A stretch of 7,550 nt of DNA from Verrucomicrobiota bacterium (lineage in GTDB: Bacteria > Verrucomicrobiota > Verrucomicrobiia > Opitutales > UBA2995), in NCBI GenBank assembly GCA_027297085.1, contig JAPUIL010000320.1:1-7550 (forward strand), written 5' to 3'. The notes below the pieces were generated by a model. That model saw only the letters and a program-made list of their open reading frames with translations, ran no database searches and had not been told where the DNA came from. Position numbers and translations under genes: made by a program. Shown in pieces: positions 6,473 to 7,550 of this stretch (its first letter is position 1; every line of letters starts with the position of its first letter).

Positions 6473-7550
6473 TTATTCATTCTGAAATTGTCTTTCCCAC
6501 AGTTCGTTTTCAATGCAGATGAATAAAAATACGCCGTCACGCAATCCCCTCAATTCCGTAATATAGGTATCCTCATCCACTTCCGGGAGCTCCTCACCAG
6601 CTGCAAAACTGTAAATTTGCACCGGAGCCGTGGAGTCCTCCGGATACTCCTGCCAGTATCCAACTGCTGCATAGTCACGCAAATACCAAGGCAATGGCCA
6701 ATACTCCACACCGGCGATATCGATACGCATCGATTTTCCATCGGGATGCAACTGAGATAGTATTTCAATCCGATCTACAATATTTAAGAGATCAGGAGAA
6801 GTATGACTGTAAACAAAGGGGTTTCGAGGATCTGCCGAAAATCGAAAACCGAGTAACCAGGATTGGCGAACTGAATGTCCTAGCGAAGCCAACAGAACCA
6901 CCACAAGAATGGCTCTCACAATTACCGATGCAAATCGCTGCCAAAGATACACCCAACCAATTCCTGATAGTAATATCCATCCAATAAGGAGGTTGAGCAT
7001 CAACCAAGGGGTTTTGTAAGCAATAACTGAATACAGTATCGTAGTCGCAAAAGTATAAACAGCGATATACCGGTAAAATGTTTTACGCTCGGGCTGACTA
7101 TCCTTTTCAAGAAACGCTTTCCAAATCCCTGCAATACCTAAAACAAACAGCCAAAATTGCCCAAGGTAGCCTACCCGGGATTGTTCACCAAGAATGAGAC
7201 CCAAGTAGTAGTACCAAGGTTTTTCGTGCCCTGGCTCCGTTTCGTAACGGAAATAGGTGAGCACGGAATCTAAAGATCCCTGCCAATTGGTAAAAAAGCC
7301 CGAGTAGAAAAAAACCGAGACGATAATCGAACAAAGGACAACCAAACTCAGATGTAATACTCCTTCTTTTGATCGCAGCCACTTTAGATGCGACGTCGAT
7401 TCATGCCAAAGCGAAACCAAAAGAGCCAATCCGGCCGCAATAAGAACTAACACCACCGTTTCACGTATAGCGTGAAGCAATCCAACAAGAACTCCTAACC
7501 AAATGGCCCATCCCCAGCTTTTGTCCTCCACAAACCGCCAAAGAGCGTGG
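6473..7550 (-). CDS. TIGR03663/Agl23-like membrane glycosyltransferase-fold protein (5' end outside window)
   Basis: This is the C-terminal part of a polytopic protein resembling the TIGR03663 family, named for archaeal Agl23 (flippase activity-associated in N-glycosylation) and related to GT-C/ArnT-type dolichol- or undecaprenyl-phosphate sugar transferases. Counting from the GTG at 7531, membrane segments lie at about 7-41, 57-80, 121-139, 152-170, 176-197 and 201-220. A soluble C-terminal domain follows (about 228-352). Family-like motifs are GHEKPWYYYL (101-110), YKTPW (172-176), DPRNPFVYSHTSPD (234-247) and EYWPLPWYLRDY (276-287). The frame stays open to the right edge (HALWRF precedes the GTG), so the GTG is internal and the catalytic N-terminal part, with the first membrane helices, is missing. 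The stop TAA is 5 bases before apbE. It is probably an inner-membrane enzyme acting on envelope glycans; the exact substrate is unknown. Confidence 0.78.
   Translation of the reverse strand, partial: HALWRFVEDKSWGWAIWLGVLVGLLHAIRETVVLVLIAAGLALLVSLWHESTSHLKWLRSKEGVLHLSLVVLCSIIVSVFFYSGFFTNWQGSLDSVLTYFRYETEPGHEKPWYYYLGLILGEQSRVGYLGQFWLFVLGIAGIWKAFLEKDSQPERKTFYRYIAVYTFATTILYSVIAYKTPWLMLNLLIGWILLSGIGWVYLWQRFASVIVRAILVVVLLASLGHSVRQSWLLGFRFSADPRNPFVYSHTSPDLLNIVDRIEILSQLHPDGKSMRIDIAGVEYWPLPWYLRDYAAVGYWQEYPEDSTAPVQIYSFAAGEELPEVDEDTYITELRGLRDGVFLFICIENELWERQFQNE

Overview
The window is a stretch of bacterial chromosome of moderate GC, with densely packed genes on both strands. No RNA gene, insertion sequence, CRISPR array or attachment site was seen. 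The gene types suggest a Gram-negative environmental bacterium, perhaps in the Planctomycetes-Verrucomicrobia group. They are an aldo/keto reductase of the type common in cyanobacteria and PVC bacteria, a TIGR03663/Agl23-like membrane glycosyltransferase-fold protein, and Yip1-like and pentapeptide-repeat proteins. Several genes also lack a clear Shine-Dalgarno sequence. The taxonomic placement is inference only.

Layout, left to right. (1) The 3' half of a MATE-family multidrug/Na+ exporter runs rightward (1-617). (2) A small two-CBS-domain protein converges on it (638-1084, minus). (3) A 90-base divergent gap separates the CBS gene from an aldo/keto reductase (1175-2359, plus), which ends inside a hairpin that looks like a bidirectional terminator (2338-2367). 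(4) On the minus strand, a pentapeptide-repeat locus (2389-4569) is split by one in-frame TAA at 3748-3750. The repeats continue in register across this stop, so it looks like one roughly 726-residue gene recently broken. (5) Immediately upstream of it, and in the same reading frame, is a polytopic Yip1-like membrane protein with a helical alanine-rich tail (4591-5454). (6) A 146-base gap follows. (7) Last is an operon-like pair: an Agl23/TIGR03663-like membrane protein running in from the right edge (6473-7550), then an ApbE-type FAD:protein FMN transferase (5601-6467), 5 bases apart.

Functionally, the minus-strand block falls into two groups. One is the Agl23-like and ApbE pair, a cell-envelope glycosyltransferase-type protein with a flavinylation enzyme. 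The other is the Yip1-like and pentapeptide pair, an integral membrane protein with a large repeat solenoid that could act as partners. No clearly new system is evident. The feature most worth checking is the pentapeptide locus, because of its internal stop, its lack of an ATG start and its frame continuity with the Yip1-like gene.
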